Shown here in pieces: positions 1 through 7,941 of a DNA stretch of 12,392 nucleotides (position 1 is its first letter; the number at the start of each line of letters is the position of its first letter). The notes beneath the pieces are model-generated. The model saw only the letters and a list, made by a program, of their open reading frames with translations, had not been told where the DNA came from and ran no database searches. The position numbers and the translations under genes were made by a program. Source of the stretch: an uncultured bacterium (GTDB lineage: Bacteria > Bacillota > Clostridia > Christensenellales > Pumilibacteraceae); the NCBI GenBank assembly GCA_949747725.1, contig CATKFJ010000233.1, forward strand, positions 1-12,392. The letters run 5' to 3'.

Positions 1-517
1 GCTTGGCGGCCTTGCTCAGTCTGTCCATTGACCGCAATAGCGGCGTCTTTTTATCGAGGACCTGACCCGAATACGATATAAACGCGGTAGGTATGTAAAG
101 CACCGAATCCTTGACAAACGCATAACTCGTAGGATCCCAAGCCGTATAGCCTCTCGCCTCGAACGTGGAGCGCAGTCCGCCCGACGGAAAACTCGACGCG
201 TCGGGTTCGCCCTTTATAAGCTGTTTCCCCGAAAAATTCATGATGACCGTTCCGCCGTCGGCAGGCTGAATAAAGCTGTCGTGCTTTTCGGCGGTAACGC
301 CTGTCATCGGCTGAAACCAATGCGTGTAATGCGTTGCGCCCTTTTCGATCGCCCAATCTTTCATGGCATTCGCCACAACGTCGGCAACCTCGGACGAAAT
401 AGGCTTACCTGTTTGCATGGTGGTGTGCAACGCCTTGAATATCTCCTTGGGCAGTCGCTCACGCATGACATGTTCGTTGAACACCATCGAGCCGAATAAT
501 TCGGGAACGTTTGTCAT
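1..517 (-). CDS. glnN: Type III glutamine synthetase, N-terminal part (cut by left window edge)
   Basis: ATP-dependent ligation of ammonia to glutamate to give glutamine in the cytoplasm; GSIII enzymes are large oligomers of about 700 residues. Only the first 172 codons are here. The GSIII N-terminal signature is clear: [18 protein letters not shown] at residues 65-82, then [20 protein letters not shown] at 102-121, followed by [14 protein letters not shown]. These distinguish GSIII from the shorter GSI (GlnA). The ATG at 517 is chosen because a GGAGG ribosome binding site sits 8 nt upstream and the protein starts [20 protein letters not shown], as expected for the family. Upstream lie a consensus promoter and a leader with an attenuator-like hairpin, so expression is probably controlled at transcription elongation. 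It is monocistronic at its 5' end; what follows is outside the window. Confidence 0.95.
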   Translation of the reverse strand, partial: MTNVPELFGSMVFNEHVMRERLPKEIFKALHTTMQTGKPISSEVADVVANAMKDWAIEKGATHYTHWFQPMTGVTAEKHDSFIQPADGGTVIMNFSGKQLIKGEPDASSFPSGGLRSTFEARGYTAWDPTSYAFVKDSVLYIPTAFISYSGQVLDKKTPLLRSMDRLSKAAK

Positions 518-612
518 ATTGTAACCCTCCTATGCAAAAACGCTGTACATTATACAGCGTTTGGTTACGATTGGAAGGCAGTGGTGCGCATTCTCACCAT
601 AACCTTTGCTTT
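518..612 (-). promoter_or_regulatory. Structured 5' leader of glnN, candidate riboswitch or attenuator
   Basis: The leader runs from the predicted transcription start (about 612) to the ATG. Seen directly: stem P1 GGTTA (604-600) with TAACC (567-563); stem P2 TGGTG (586-582 in plus numbering) with CACCA (595-599), stacked on P1; then the terminator hairpin. Competing pairings exist. GTAACC (568-563) can also pair with GGTTAC (526-521) next to the start codon, and CCTTCC (578-573) can pair with the Shine-Dalgarno GGAGGG (530-525) with one G-U. Such mutually exclusive pairing suits a switch. I do not recognise the fold as a named riboswitch class; it does not look like the cyanobacterial glnA RNA. 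An ANTAR-protein target is another option, but the hexaloop rule is not clearly met. Confidence 0.5.
536..561 (-). terminator. Intrinsic terminator-like hairpin in the glnN leader (attenuator)
   Basis: On the minus strand a perfect 9-bp stem (AACGCTGTA / TACAGCGTT) with a 5-nt loop is followed directly by TTTTT. It lies inside the 5' untranslated region, between the promoter and the glnN ribosome binding site, so it would stop transcription before the gene unless antitermination occurs. The stem and U-run are seen directly; the attenuation role is inference. Confidence 0.7.
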
Positions 613-618
613 AATATG

Positions 619-648
619 ATTATACTCGCCGAACGCCGTCCGTGTCAA
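619..648 (-). promoter_or_regulatory. SigA-type promoter of glnN
   Basis: On the minus strand, -35 TTGACA (648-643) and -10 TATAAT (624-619) both match the housekeeping consensus perfectly, with an 18-bp spacer. The expected start is near 612. Such a strong promoter fits a gene whose output is controlled downstream by an attenuator. Confidence 0.85.
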
Positions 649-700
649 GCGAATTAAATAATCACGATAAAATAAAAGTACGGAAGCCCCTTTATCGCTC

Positions 701-1759
701 TTACTTCCCTATATATTTTATCAATCCTTCGAGCGCGTTATCGAGCAAAAGTCCCATAGCCGACAGATCGTCGGACGCGCAGTCTTCCGTCAAAAGCTTG
801 GCGCGCGCCGCAACAGAACGAAGCGAGGCTATGCTGTTTTGAGTATATACGCCGCTTTTTGCCAGTTTTTCGTCCGCTTTCGCTATCAAAGCCGATAAAT
901 CGGCGAAAGAGTAATTTTTATTCAGTCCGACGATCGCCGAGCGCAGTGCGCTTACGGCGTTGTCTATCACCGACTGTGCATTGCTTTCCATGGCATGTTC
1001 CGCCGTTTGGAGCGCCGACTCAAACACGGTTTTCGAACCGAGCGTATATTCTGCCGTATCGATTTTTCTCGCATCCGCCAAAAGCGCCGACAATTCGCTC
1101 TTATCGGCATCCAGATCGGCGGCGGTAACGCGAAAGTTACCTATCTTCCCGGCATTGCCGCGAAACGTTCGGAATCCCACGCGCCCGGGCGTATACGACG
1201 GCAGAGTTACATCCACAACCGCTACGCTTTCGCCGTACACATAAACTTTTACGTTGCCGTTATTTGCCGATACTTTCATATCCACGGGCAGTTTTTTAAG
1301 CTCTATTGCTTTTTCGGCGATCACTCCTTTGTATCCGTATTCAAACCGATGGATCTTGATAAATGCCGAAGTCGAAGCATAGTCGCGTTCTATCTGAACG
1401 TTATACGCGTTTATCCCGTCGAGCGTATCTGCCGCGCCGCTCGCATAAATGTAATAACCGACGCTGAACTGACACATGTCGTCTATCGGATAAAAATCCG
1501 CCTCTAAAGTAAACGCGGACAATGCCGACGGTTGTTTGAGCAAAATCTTGTTTTCCGATCGTCCTGTGGAAATTATAAAACCGTCTCGAACAAATATCGG
1601 CGTATCTCCCACAGTTTCCGACCACACGTCAAACATACCGGCGAACGTGCTTTCTTCGAACTCCGCTTTATATCTGCCTTCCGCATAGACGGTCGACATT
1701 CCGACCGTCGGCAATATCATCGCCGCCGCTGCCAATAAGCCCAACATTTTCTTTTTCAT
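701..1759 (-). CDS. Secreted protein with LamG-like beta-sandwich and two FIVAR-like helical repeats
   Basis: 352 residues. A signal peptide occupies residues 1-26 (MKKK, hydrophobic core, cleavage after VYA). Residues about 30-213 read as a beta-sandwich of the LamG / DUF1080 kind: it alternates hydrophobic strands and ends in PGRVGFRTFRGNAGKIGNFRV, as is usual for these folds. Residues about 217-280 and 284-350 are two alpha-helical repeats resembling FIVAR modules (KSELSALLADARKID, then FADLSALIAKADEKLAKSG), found in cell-surface and carbohydrate-active proteins. No sorting motif or C-terminal membrane segment is visible, so the protein is probably released or held non-covalently. It is the last gene of the three-gene operon: the ATG lies 10 nt after the upstream stop, with AGGAG 7 nt before it. 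Role inferred: glycan-binding partner of the GH36 enzyme. No catalytic motif was recognised. Confidence 0.8.
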   Translation of the reverse strand: MKKKMLGLLAAAAMILPTVGMSTVYAEGRYKAEFEESTFAGMFDVWSETVGDTPIFVRDGFIISTGRSENKILLKQPSALSAFTLEADFYPIDDMCQFSVGYYIYASGAADTLDGINAYNVQIERDYASTSAFIKIHRFEYGYKGVIAEKAIELKKLPVDMKVSANNGNVKVYVYGESVAVVDVTLPSYTPGRVGFRTFRGNAGKIGNFRVTAADLDADKSELSALLADARKIDTAEYTLGSKTVFESALQTAEHAMESNAQSVIDNAVSALRSAIVGLNKNYSFADLSALIAKADEKLAKSGVYTQNSIASLRSVAARAKLLTEDCASDDLSAMGLLLDNALEGLIKYIGK

Positions 1760-1769
1760 ACCTATTCTC

Positions 1770-4763
1770 CTATGCCTGAATTTTTACGCGTCTTACCGCA
1801 AAATTATCTATATACATCACGCTTTGCAGATCGTTGTCTCGCGGATCGAGCCCTATACAAAATTCGGTAAGATCGCTACCCTTTACCGTAGCGGTAAACG
1901 TGTGTACTGCGCCGTCCGTATAGCTTTTGCCGTCGAGCGACATTTCATGTCCGCCGTTTAATACGAAGTTATAATAATACCCGATGTTTGCATGTGCCGA
2001 AACGCCGTTCATATCGACTTTATAATCGAACGAAAACTCATAATATTCGTCCTCTGCCAAATCGAGCGATACCCATGCGGCGTCGTGTCCGTTTACGGTC
2101 AAGCAGAAAACACGCGTAAACCAAGTAGACGGATCGTGTACTTTCCAATTGCCGGTCTGTAGCTTAAGAACGTTTCCCGTAAACCCGTCGATACCGTTTT
2201 CGATAGAGACAACGCCGTAGTCCTCGGTCAGCTTATCGCTCCAAGTATTGCGCCCGTCAAAATCGCAGGCAAACAAAGTATCCGTTTCGACGATACGGAA
2301 ATTATCTATAAACAACCGACTCAAACCGTCCGACTCTCTCGGATCGAGACGTATCGCGAACTCGGTAAACCTGTCGCCGCGCATTACGACCGAGAAAGCG
2401 TGTATGTTTCCGTCTTCGTAAGCGCCCAGCTTTTCTCTTTCGCCGCTTGTCCATTTGTCGATAAAATAATACCCGAGATTTGTATGTGCGGCGCCGTTCA
2501 TTTCCACCTTGTAATCGAACGAAAATTCGTAATATTTGTCGCCGTCGAAATCGAGTATCGGATACGCGGTAGTGGGATCGTCGTAATATCCGTTATGCAT
2601 ACGGAATATCCCGTTGAACCAGCCCGAGTATGCGTTGTTTTCGCTCGGATCGACTTTAAGGACTTTGCCGCCGAAGTCGTCGTCATATACGAATTCCGAA
2701 CTTACGCCGTCGTCCGCGAACTTATCCGTCCAAGTATCAACGTCGTCGAAATCGCAACGGAAAACCGTTTTGTCGTTTGTGAGCGATATCGTTTCCTTGC
2801 CTCCGTTGGAAAACTCTATATCGTATTTACAAGTTTTATACACGCCGTCGATTACAGACTTGCCTATTACCAAACCGTCGCTTACGACGGTAAAACCCGA
2901 CAAAGATATGCTCTGTCCGACATCCCAATCGAGTGCGCCCGAGCGCGTTACGGACACAATGGAGATCCCGTCGTCGAATTCGCCGTTCAACTTTACCGAA
3001 GTTTCGCTGCCGTCTATGACCTTCGACTTTTCGGTAAGAGTTGCCGTCTCGACTGTATTTACGCAATTAAACTCTGCCGTCGATTTAAACAACGGATTCA
3101 CAACGCTTATTTCGTGCGTGCCGAAATCGAGCGCTTTTATTTCGTCGACGTCTAATGCTATGCTGTTATCGTCTGCCGCAAAACTTACCGACTTACCGTC
3201 GATAAGAACGTCGTCGATCAGATATCCGTGCATTTCTGCCGTAATATGATACTCGTCGCCGCCGTCATAGTTGTCGGCGATAATTTCAGGCAAGTTATCG
3301 AGTTCCGTAACCGCAAAATTATCGAAATAAATACATCCGCCGTTTAAGAGTTTGCCGAATACGTAAACGCCGTTGACGGTGTTTACATCGTATTCGAAAA
3401 TATATTCGAAGCGTTGTATCTGTCCCGACTTGCCCGTTTCGAGCCGCTTATACACCATACTGTTCGCTATCCAAGAACGGAACGCTATGTCCTCGCCCTC
3501 GGTCGTGCCGTCCGTCATATAGTCGAAAGAAACGAGATACTTCATGCCGTTTTTAAAGTTTATCTTATGCCATGTAGACGTACTGCCGTTATCGGCAAAA
3601 GTATATATCCCGTGAACGTCGAGCGGCACGTCTTCGGTGTGCGGAGTGAATTTAAGAACTTTACCGCTCATGCCGCTATCGTCGGGAGCATCCGTTATTT
3701 CGACGCGAGTGGAATCTTGGTACAGCGGATTCTGTCCGGCATTAGACACCGTGTCGTTGTGCACTGCGGTCGCGTCGTAATCGGTAAAGAACAACCTGTT
3801 TGCGACTTTTATATCGAAATCATACGTATCGTTATTGCTCAACGTTATCCGATACGGATTGTCGTCGCCGACATACGTACGCGCAAAGAACGACGCGTTT
3901 ATATCTATACCGCTTGCCGTAACGGAATAATCGCTTTCGGATATTTCGTATCCGCCGAACGTAAGCTTTTTAACGGTTGCGCCGTTGAAATCGACGTCGA
4001 AATGCACGCTGTCCGCTTTGCCGAGTTCGACCGATTTTTCACGCACATCGTCGAACGACGTTTTAACGGTATTAAAAATATCGAGCTTGAATTCGACAGT
4101 GCCGCCCGTTGTTACCACTTCCATTTTATAGCCGCCGAGCGCAAGCTCCAAACAAATATCCTCACGAAGTATCACGCATCCCGTATCGGCGTCGTACGTC
4201 CACGATCCGCTATCCAGCCTTACGCCGTCCTTACGTAAAAACGCAATATCGCTTCCGTTAAGCGAGATAGGAAGTTCGAATATTCCGCCTGCGTTTTTAT
4301 CGTAAGCGTAAACGTCTTTTTCTATGACGGGCGTTTGCGGCGCGCTGTCGGTAACGGTAAAATCCACATCTGTGCCGAGCTTTATTTGTCCGTTCATCAA
4401 CGCATTCAACGTAACAGTCCCGTTGCCTACCGCCAATGCCGTTACGGTAAACGTCCCGTTTGTAAACGCCGACACGCTAAGCACGTCGCCGTCGGACGAT
4501 ACGGCGGTATACGATACGCCTTGGGCGCCGTTCTCGTCTATGTAGTCGGATACGCTCAGTTCATGACTGTATTCGCCGTACAAGTCCAAAGCAAAATTCC
4601 TTATAGCGCCGTCCGCGATCTTGGGTTCGACTTCTGTGTACGCGGGCGGATCTCGATCGTCGTCTTCGACGTTGCCGTTGTTTCCGCTGTTTTTACCGCA
4701 TGCGGCAAGCATGACGGCGATCGCCGCAGACATCGCCAAAAATGCCAATATCTTCTTTTTCAT
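1770..4763 (-). CDS. Large multi-module beta-sandwich surface lipoprotein, probable glycan binding
   Basis: 997 residues. The lipobox LAAC puts the lipidated cysteine at 22, followed by an Asn/Gly/Asp-rich linker to about 40, so the protein sits on the outer face of the membrane. Residues about 45-138 resemble a bacterial Ig-like module, with further Ig-like segments at about 145-320 and 495-665. Three jelly-roll modules resemble the CBM4/9 type: A about 323-490 (ends YFDNFAVTELD), B about 667-826 (ends LFIDNFRIVETD) and C about 830-993 (ends MYIDNFAVRRV). B and C are clear duplicates, sharing CDFD...TW.DK, YYEFSFDYKV.MNG, GYY and LDPR motifs. No catalytic residues were recognised. The ATG at 4763 has GAGGA 7 nt upstream and lies 19 nt after the GH36 stop, so the genes are co-transcribed. 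Function inferred: holds glycan substrate at the surface for the enzyme. The ligand is unknown. Confidence 0.8.
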   Translation of the reverse strand: MKKKILAFLAMSAAIAVMLAACGKNSGNNGNVEDDDRDPPAYTEVEPKIADGAIRNFALDLYGEYSHELSVSDYIDENGAQGVSYTAVSSDGDVLSVSAFTNGTFTVTALAVGNGTVTLNALMNGQIKLGTDVDFTVTDSAPQTPVIEKDVYAYDKNAGGIFELPISLNGSDIAFLRKDGVRLDSGSWTYDADTGCVILREDICLELALGGYKMEVVTTGGTVEFKLDIFNTVKTSFDDVREKSVELGKADSVHFDVDFNGATVKKLTFGGYEISESDYSVTASGIDINASFFARTYVGDDNPYRITLSNNDTYDFDIKVANRLFFTDYDATAVHNDTVSNAGQNPLYQDSTRVEITDAPDDSGMSGKVLKFTPHTEDVPLDVHGIYTFADNGSTSTWHKINFKNGMKYLVSFDYMTDGTTEGEDIAFRSWIANSMVYKRLETGKSGQIQRFEYIFEYDVNTVNGVYVFGKLLNGGCIYFDNFAVTELDNLPEIIADNYDGGDEYHITAEMHGYLIDDVLIDGKSVSFAADDNSIALDVDEIKALDFGTHEISVVNPLFKSTAEFNCVNTVETATLTEKSKVIDGSETSVKLNGEFDDGISIVSVTRSGALDWDVGQSISLSGFTVVSDGLVIGKSVIDGVYKTCKYDIEFSNGGKETISLTNDKTVFRCDFDDVDTWTDKFADDGVSSEFVYDDDFGGKVLKVDPSENNAYSGWFNGIFRMHNGYYDDPTTAYPILDFDGDKYYEFSFDYKVEMNGAAHTNLGYYFIDKWTSGEREKLGAYEDGNIHAFSVVMRGDRFTEFAIRLDPRESDGLSRLFIDNFRIVETDTLFACDFDGRNTWSDKLTEDYGVVSIENGIDGFTGNVLKLQTGNWKVHDPSTWFTRVFCLTVNGHDAAWVSLDLAEDEYYEFSFDYKVDMNGVSAHANIGYYYNFVLNGGHEMSLDGKSYTDGAVHTFTATVKGSDLTEFCIGLDPRDNDLQSVMYIDNFAVRRVKIQA

Positions 4764-4782
4764 TTTATATTCCTCTATACGT

Positions 4783-6930
4783 TTATTCCGCAGGGGTTAT
4801 CCACAACAGCGACGCCGATTCGGGTTGCAAAGTTATATTTATACCCGAGATCAACTCACTGCCTTTTATCCGTTGAATGCCGTTCAATCCGTCGGGATCG
4901 GATAGCGTGTAATACTTATCGGCATCGACGCCTTTAAGCTTGATTTTTTGTATATTCGCTTTTGCGTCCGACGGGCAGAACGTTTCCATAACGCCGCTGT
5001 CGCTATCGGGATCGAAGTACATGCGTGACACCCACTGCTGTCTGTCGAAAAGCGGTTTCCACGGCGTAAGCTCGTAAAAATCGGCAAACACGAACTGTTT
5101 ATACCTATCGTACTCGGCAAGCCCGTTTTTTACAAGCTCCCATGTTTGGGCGTTCATCTTTTGGAACTGAAGCGCCACCGTCATTTGCGACGCGTAGCAC
5201 GAGCGCCACATATACATATTCCTATCGTTCGTGCTGTCGGTATACGGCAGCTCGCCGAAAAGAACGCCGCCGTACGGTATCCACTTGTTGAGCGCGTTTA
5301 CTTTGGATACGGTAAACGGCGGATCGAGCCGAATATCGCTGTCGCTACGGAAAAACGATATCGACCGACGGAACAGTTCGAGATCGAGCCTGTTGCCTCC
5401 GGCGGCCTGCATTTCTATAAACGTCGGTCTTCCCGTCGACGCTTGCCATCCGAGTATCCTGTCCCAAAGCGCAAGCTTGCCCTGATAAAATTTGTTTTCG
5501 GTAATTCCTCGGCGGAAAGCTCCCTCAAACGCATCGCCCGCCTTAAACGCCGGCACGGTCTGGAAATTATGATCTTCGCGGTAAATATCTATTCCGCAGT
5601 GTTCCATAGTGTTTGTTATACGGCGGAATAACCAGTCCGAACATTCCGCAATACCCTGATTGACCAAATAGTTCTCGCCGGGCGCAGGCAGATACCAATC
5701 GGGGTCGGCGCCGAAATTTTTTTGAAGCGCCGCTATACTTCCGTGCATTCGGTCGACTTCGAACCACATGTTGGTGTACTTTACGCCGAGTTCGGTTTGC
5801 ACTGCCTTATTATAAGTTTTAAGCGTATCGCGCGGCCACTTAGTCGAATCGAGCGTCCAAGTTCCCACATCCCACCAAGTGTTTTTGGTAGACGCATTAT
5901 CCGCATTGACGTACCACCCTGCGTCGAAATGATGAATGTCGAATTGCATATCATGCGATTTAAGTACATTCACAGTCTTTTGCCAAGTGGTGTGATCCTC
6001 GTATTCGCTGCCGCCGCGATACCAACCTTTTTCGGTGTCGCTCGACGGAAACAGCACCGTATATGCCGGTACTTTATTCTTCTTTTCCGCCGTTTCGTAC
6101 GGCATGTTGCAATCTATGAACCACCGCCGCCATTTATTTGCGGCAACGTCCTCGTCGCGCGTGTAGTATCTGACGAACGCCATGAGCGCGGTGCGCACCG
6201 TTTCACCCGGTTTTAAATAAGCGGCAAGGTTGGCAGTACCCGTTCCGAGCACGCGCGTCACACCCGACTTGCTCTCGAATTCGGTGCGCCAAGTCCCCGG
6301 CCAGCCGACAGCCATCATCAATCCGCCGTTGTCCGTTTCGAGATTGAAATAGGGCATATACTGTTCGGCAGACCTGCCCGTATCGGCAGCGAACACGGCG
6401 CGTTCCTTACTGAGATCGGTAACGTGCGGCGTAAAATGACCGCCGTAATCGCCGTCGTTCCATTTTAAAACGGGATCGTTCCCCTCGAACACAAAATCGG
6501 CATCCCACAAATCGGAAAGCACTGCGCTATTCGATTCGCCTATGTTTTTAAAGTAAACCGTCCATTCATACGCGTCATACTTCGGATACACCGCGGCGTC
6601 GACCGTGACCTCGAGTTTACCGTCGGGATGAACGTATTTGATTTCTATAGAATGCTTATCGCCCTCTGTTTTATCGGTGCGACCTTTATCGCGAAATCCG
6701 CCGAACCCGTCGTAAAATACGCCGCCGTACACAAACGATACGGGAAAGTCCTTTTTGTCGGTCAACATACGTTCGAATTCCCGTTCCGTTTCGGTCATGT
6801 TACCGCTTTCCGCTATCGGCGCGTTAATCGTATCGCATGAGCCGACGCTCGCGATGCCGCACGAACAACCCACGCAACAGAGCGCTGCACATAAAACAGA
6901 CGACATCAGACCGATCAGTTTGCTTCTCAC
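4783..6930 (-). CDS. GH36-like alpha-galactosidase, exported lipoprotein
   Basis: 715 residues; predicted retaining alpha-galactosidase or alpha-N-acetylgalactosaminidase of clan GH-D, acting outside the membrane. N-terminal export signal 1-21; the likely lipidated cysteine is 22 (CVGC, an imperfect lipobox). Residues about 60-265 are the beta-supersandwich (GWPGTWRTEF at 209-218), about 280-600 the TIM barrel, and about 630-713 the C-terminal beta domain. Family landmarks: FDAGWY at 335-340 (usual DDGW), IDIYREDHNF at 447-456 with nucleophile candidate Asp453 (usual KWDxNR), GGNRLD at 511-516, and RSDSD at 528-532 with acid/base candidate Asp530. The start is GTG at 6930, with GGAGG 8 nt upstream; no better ATG start was found. 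First gene of the operon, divergent from araC. The motifs diverge from classical GH36, so the substrate is uncertain. A paralogous remnant lies at 10924-11565. Confidence 0.85.
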   Translation of the reverse strand: MRSKLIGLMSSVLCAALCCVGCSCGIASVGSCDTINAPIAESGNMTETEREFERMLTDKKDFPVSFVYGGVFYDGFGGFRDKGRTDKTEGDKHSIEIKYVHPDGKLEVTVDAAVYPKYDAYEWTVYFKNIGESNSAVLSDLWDADFVFEGNDPVLKWNDGDYGGHFTPHVTDLSKERAVFAADTGRSAEQYMPYFNLETDNGGLMMAVGWPGTWRTEFESKSGVTRVLGTGTANLAAYLKPGETVRTALMAFVRYYTRDEDVAANKWRRWFIDCNMPYETAEKKNKVPAYTVLFPSSDTEKGWYRGGSEYEDHTTWQKTVNVLKSHDMQFDIHHFDAGWYVNADNASTKNTWWDVGTWTLDSTKWPRDTLKTYNKAVQTELGVKYTNMWFEVDRMHGSIAALQKNFGADPDWYLPAPGENYLVNQGIAECSDWLFRRITNTMEHCGIDIYREDHNFQTVPAFKAGDAFEGAFRRGITENKFYQGKLALWDRILGWQASTGRPTFIEMQAAGGNRLDLELFRRSISFFRSDSDIRLDPPFTVSKVNALNKWIPYGGVLFGELPYTDSTNDRNMYMWRSCYASQMTVALQFQKMNAQTWELVKNGLAEYDRYKQFVFADFYELTPWKPLFDRQQWVSRMYFDPDSDSGVMETFCPSDAKANIQKIKLKGVDADKYYTLSDPDGLNGIQRIKGSELISGINITLQPESASLLWITPAE

Positions 6931-6963
6931 CCTTTATACCTCCGAAATGATATCCTATAAAAC

Positions 6964-6992
6964 AGTATAAACGCCGCAAGCGAATTTTACAA
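6964..6992 (-). promoter_or_regulatory. Promoter of the GH36 operon
   Basis: On the minus strand, -35 TTGTAA (6992-6987) and -10 TATACT (6969-6964) are separated by 17 bp. The predicted start is near 6957, giving a leader of about 26 nt that holds the GGAGG site. The weak -35 fits a promoter needing an activator such as the adjacent AraC protein (inference). Confidence 0.6.
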
Positions 6993-7012
6993 TACACATT
7001 TAGAATAACATC

Positions 7013-7041
7013 TGGACAATTGTCAGGTAAAGTGTTATACT
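7013..7041 (+). promoter_or_regulatory. Promoter of the AraC-family regulator gene
   Basis: On the plus strand, -35 TGGACA (7013-7018) and extended -10 TGTTATACT (hexamer 7036-7041) are separated by 17 bp. The start is expected at about 7047-7048, which would place the ribosome binding site AAAGGAG (7045-7051) almost at the 5' end of the message. The perfect palindrome GACAATTGTC (7015-7024) overlaps the -35 and could be an operator. Confidence 0.6.
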
Positions 7042-7062
7042 GTTAAAGGAGAAATTCATACC

Positions 7063-7896
7063 ATGCAGATCACCATCGTTCCCAAAAGCATACCGAAAGT
7101 GGCGTTTGCCCACACTTACGAAACAAGCGCGTTTGACATTATGCACCGACGCATCCCAGATTTTTTGGAGATATCTTATATCGAGTGCGGAAAAGTAATG
7201 CGAATATACGACAATAACGAAACCGAAACGATCCAAGCCGGATCGATCAGCGTTATGCCTTACTTAAACGCATCTCATTCTCGATCGGACGAATATCACA
7301 GACACTGCACGGTAGCTTTCGATATGGATTTCGAAGTTGCCGACGAAAACGCACAAGGTTCGGTCCATATAGACACGAATATAAACGACGCCAAATTCGT
7401 ATCCAGCGCATCGACGATCATACGGAATTGCACGCGCGATATCCTGCTCGACCCGAACAACGAACATAAACTGACGGCGCACATATTCGAACTTTTCGGA
7501 CTTTACGAACACCGTTATGCCGAAAATAAATTGCTGTCCGCATACCCCGATATAAATTACGGCACGATCCGCTACATAAAACAAGCCAAGGAATATATTT
7601 TTCAACACATAAAAGACAAAATAACGGTCAACGATATTGCGCAACACCTTCGCATCAGTCGCGGATATCTAAGCGAGATCTTTAAAACCGTCTGCTCGGT
7701 AAGCATAATAAAGTATATAAACGAAGCGCGTTTGGAAACGATAAAAAATATAGTGCTCAAAGAACATGCGTCGCTTGCCGAAGCGTGCGAGACTATGGGG
7801 ATAGACGATCCCAACTATGTTTCGCGAATGTTCAAAAAATATTACGGCATGTCGCTCACGGAGATGATCAATCAAAATATTTCGACAAAAAAATAA
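7063..7896 (+). CDS. AraC-family transcriptional regulator
   Basis: 277 residues, cytoplasmic DNA-binding regulator. Residues about 1-90 form a cupin-type sensor domain, the sugar-binding part in this family. The C-terminal about 100 residues carry the paired AraC helix-turn-helix: first helix pair around 188-209 (TVNDIAQHLRISRGYLSEIF) and second around 236-258. The closing signature NYVSRMFKKYYGMSLTEMI matches the family consensus. The ATG at 7063 is preceded by AGGAG 11 nt upstream, slightly long but with no better start. It is divergent from the GH36 operon with only 132 nt between, so it most likely controls that operon, and perhaps itself, in response to a glycan product. The specific ligand cannot be read from the sequence. 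It converges with ypeB, and the shared terminator hairpin overlaps its stop codon. Confidence 0.93.
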   Translation: MQITIVPKSIPKVAFAHTYETSAFDIMHRRIPDFLEISYIECGKVMRIYDNNETETIQAGSISVMPYLNASHSRSDEYHRHCTVAFDMDFEVADENAQGSVHIDTNINDAKFVSSASTIIRNCTRDILLDPNNEHKLTAHIFELFGLYEHRYAENKLLSAYPDINYGTIRYIKQAKEYIFQHIKDKITVNDIAQHLRISRGYLSEIFKTVCSVSIIKYINEARLETIKNIVLKEHASLAEACETMGIDDPNYVSRMFKKYYGMSLTEMINQNISTKK

Positions 7897-7926
7897 GACC
7901 GAAATATATTTAAACTTTCGATCTTA
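7887..7926 (-). terminator. Intrinsic terminator between araC and ypeB
   Basis: The hairpin spans 7894-7926 with arms TAAGACCGAAA and TTTCGATCTTA. On the minus strand the single mismatch becomes a U-G pair and the stem is followed by a U-rich tail (A then seven Us, 7893-7887), so it is best suited to end the spoIIR-sleB-ypeB transcript. In the plus direction the stem has a C-A mismatch and a poor U-tract, so it may stop araC only weakly. The hairpin begins within the araC stop codon. Confidence 0.75.
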
Positions 7927-7941
7927 CTTTGCTTTTAAGAT

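Larger units (their letters stand above)
6961..7044. repeat. Mirrored 10-bp inverted repeat spanning the divergent promoters
   Basis: AACAGTATAA at 6961-6970 and its exact reverse complement TTATACTGTT at 7035-7044 lie 64 bp apart, so both operon and regulator promoters have the same -10 box plus the same three downstream bases (GTT). The identity beyond the -10 hexamer could reflect a regulator site or shared start-region preference. Confidence 0.6.

Noticed and set aside
51..356. Minus-strand open frame inside the first 500 bases
   Set aside because: It overlaps glnN in another frame; the GSIII motifs prove which frame is real.
518..612. ANTAR-protein dual-hairpin antiterminator upstream of glnN
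   Set aside because: The arrangement of two hairpins with a terminator is suggestive, but the required conserved A and G positions in six-base loops are not clearly met.
649..700. Possible terminator for the GH36 operon (GGAAG / CTTCC, or CGATAAA / TTTATCG)
   Set aside because: The loops are long (17-20 nt), the stems are weak and no clean U-run follows, so I do not call an intrinsic terminator here.
2400..4238. Long plus-strand open frames (2400-3155, 2614-3249, 3414-4238)
   Set aside because: They lie antisense to the 997-residue lipoprotein gene, have no ribosome binding sites and encode Arg/Val/Tyr-rich, low-credibility proteins caused by codon bias on the other strand.
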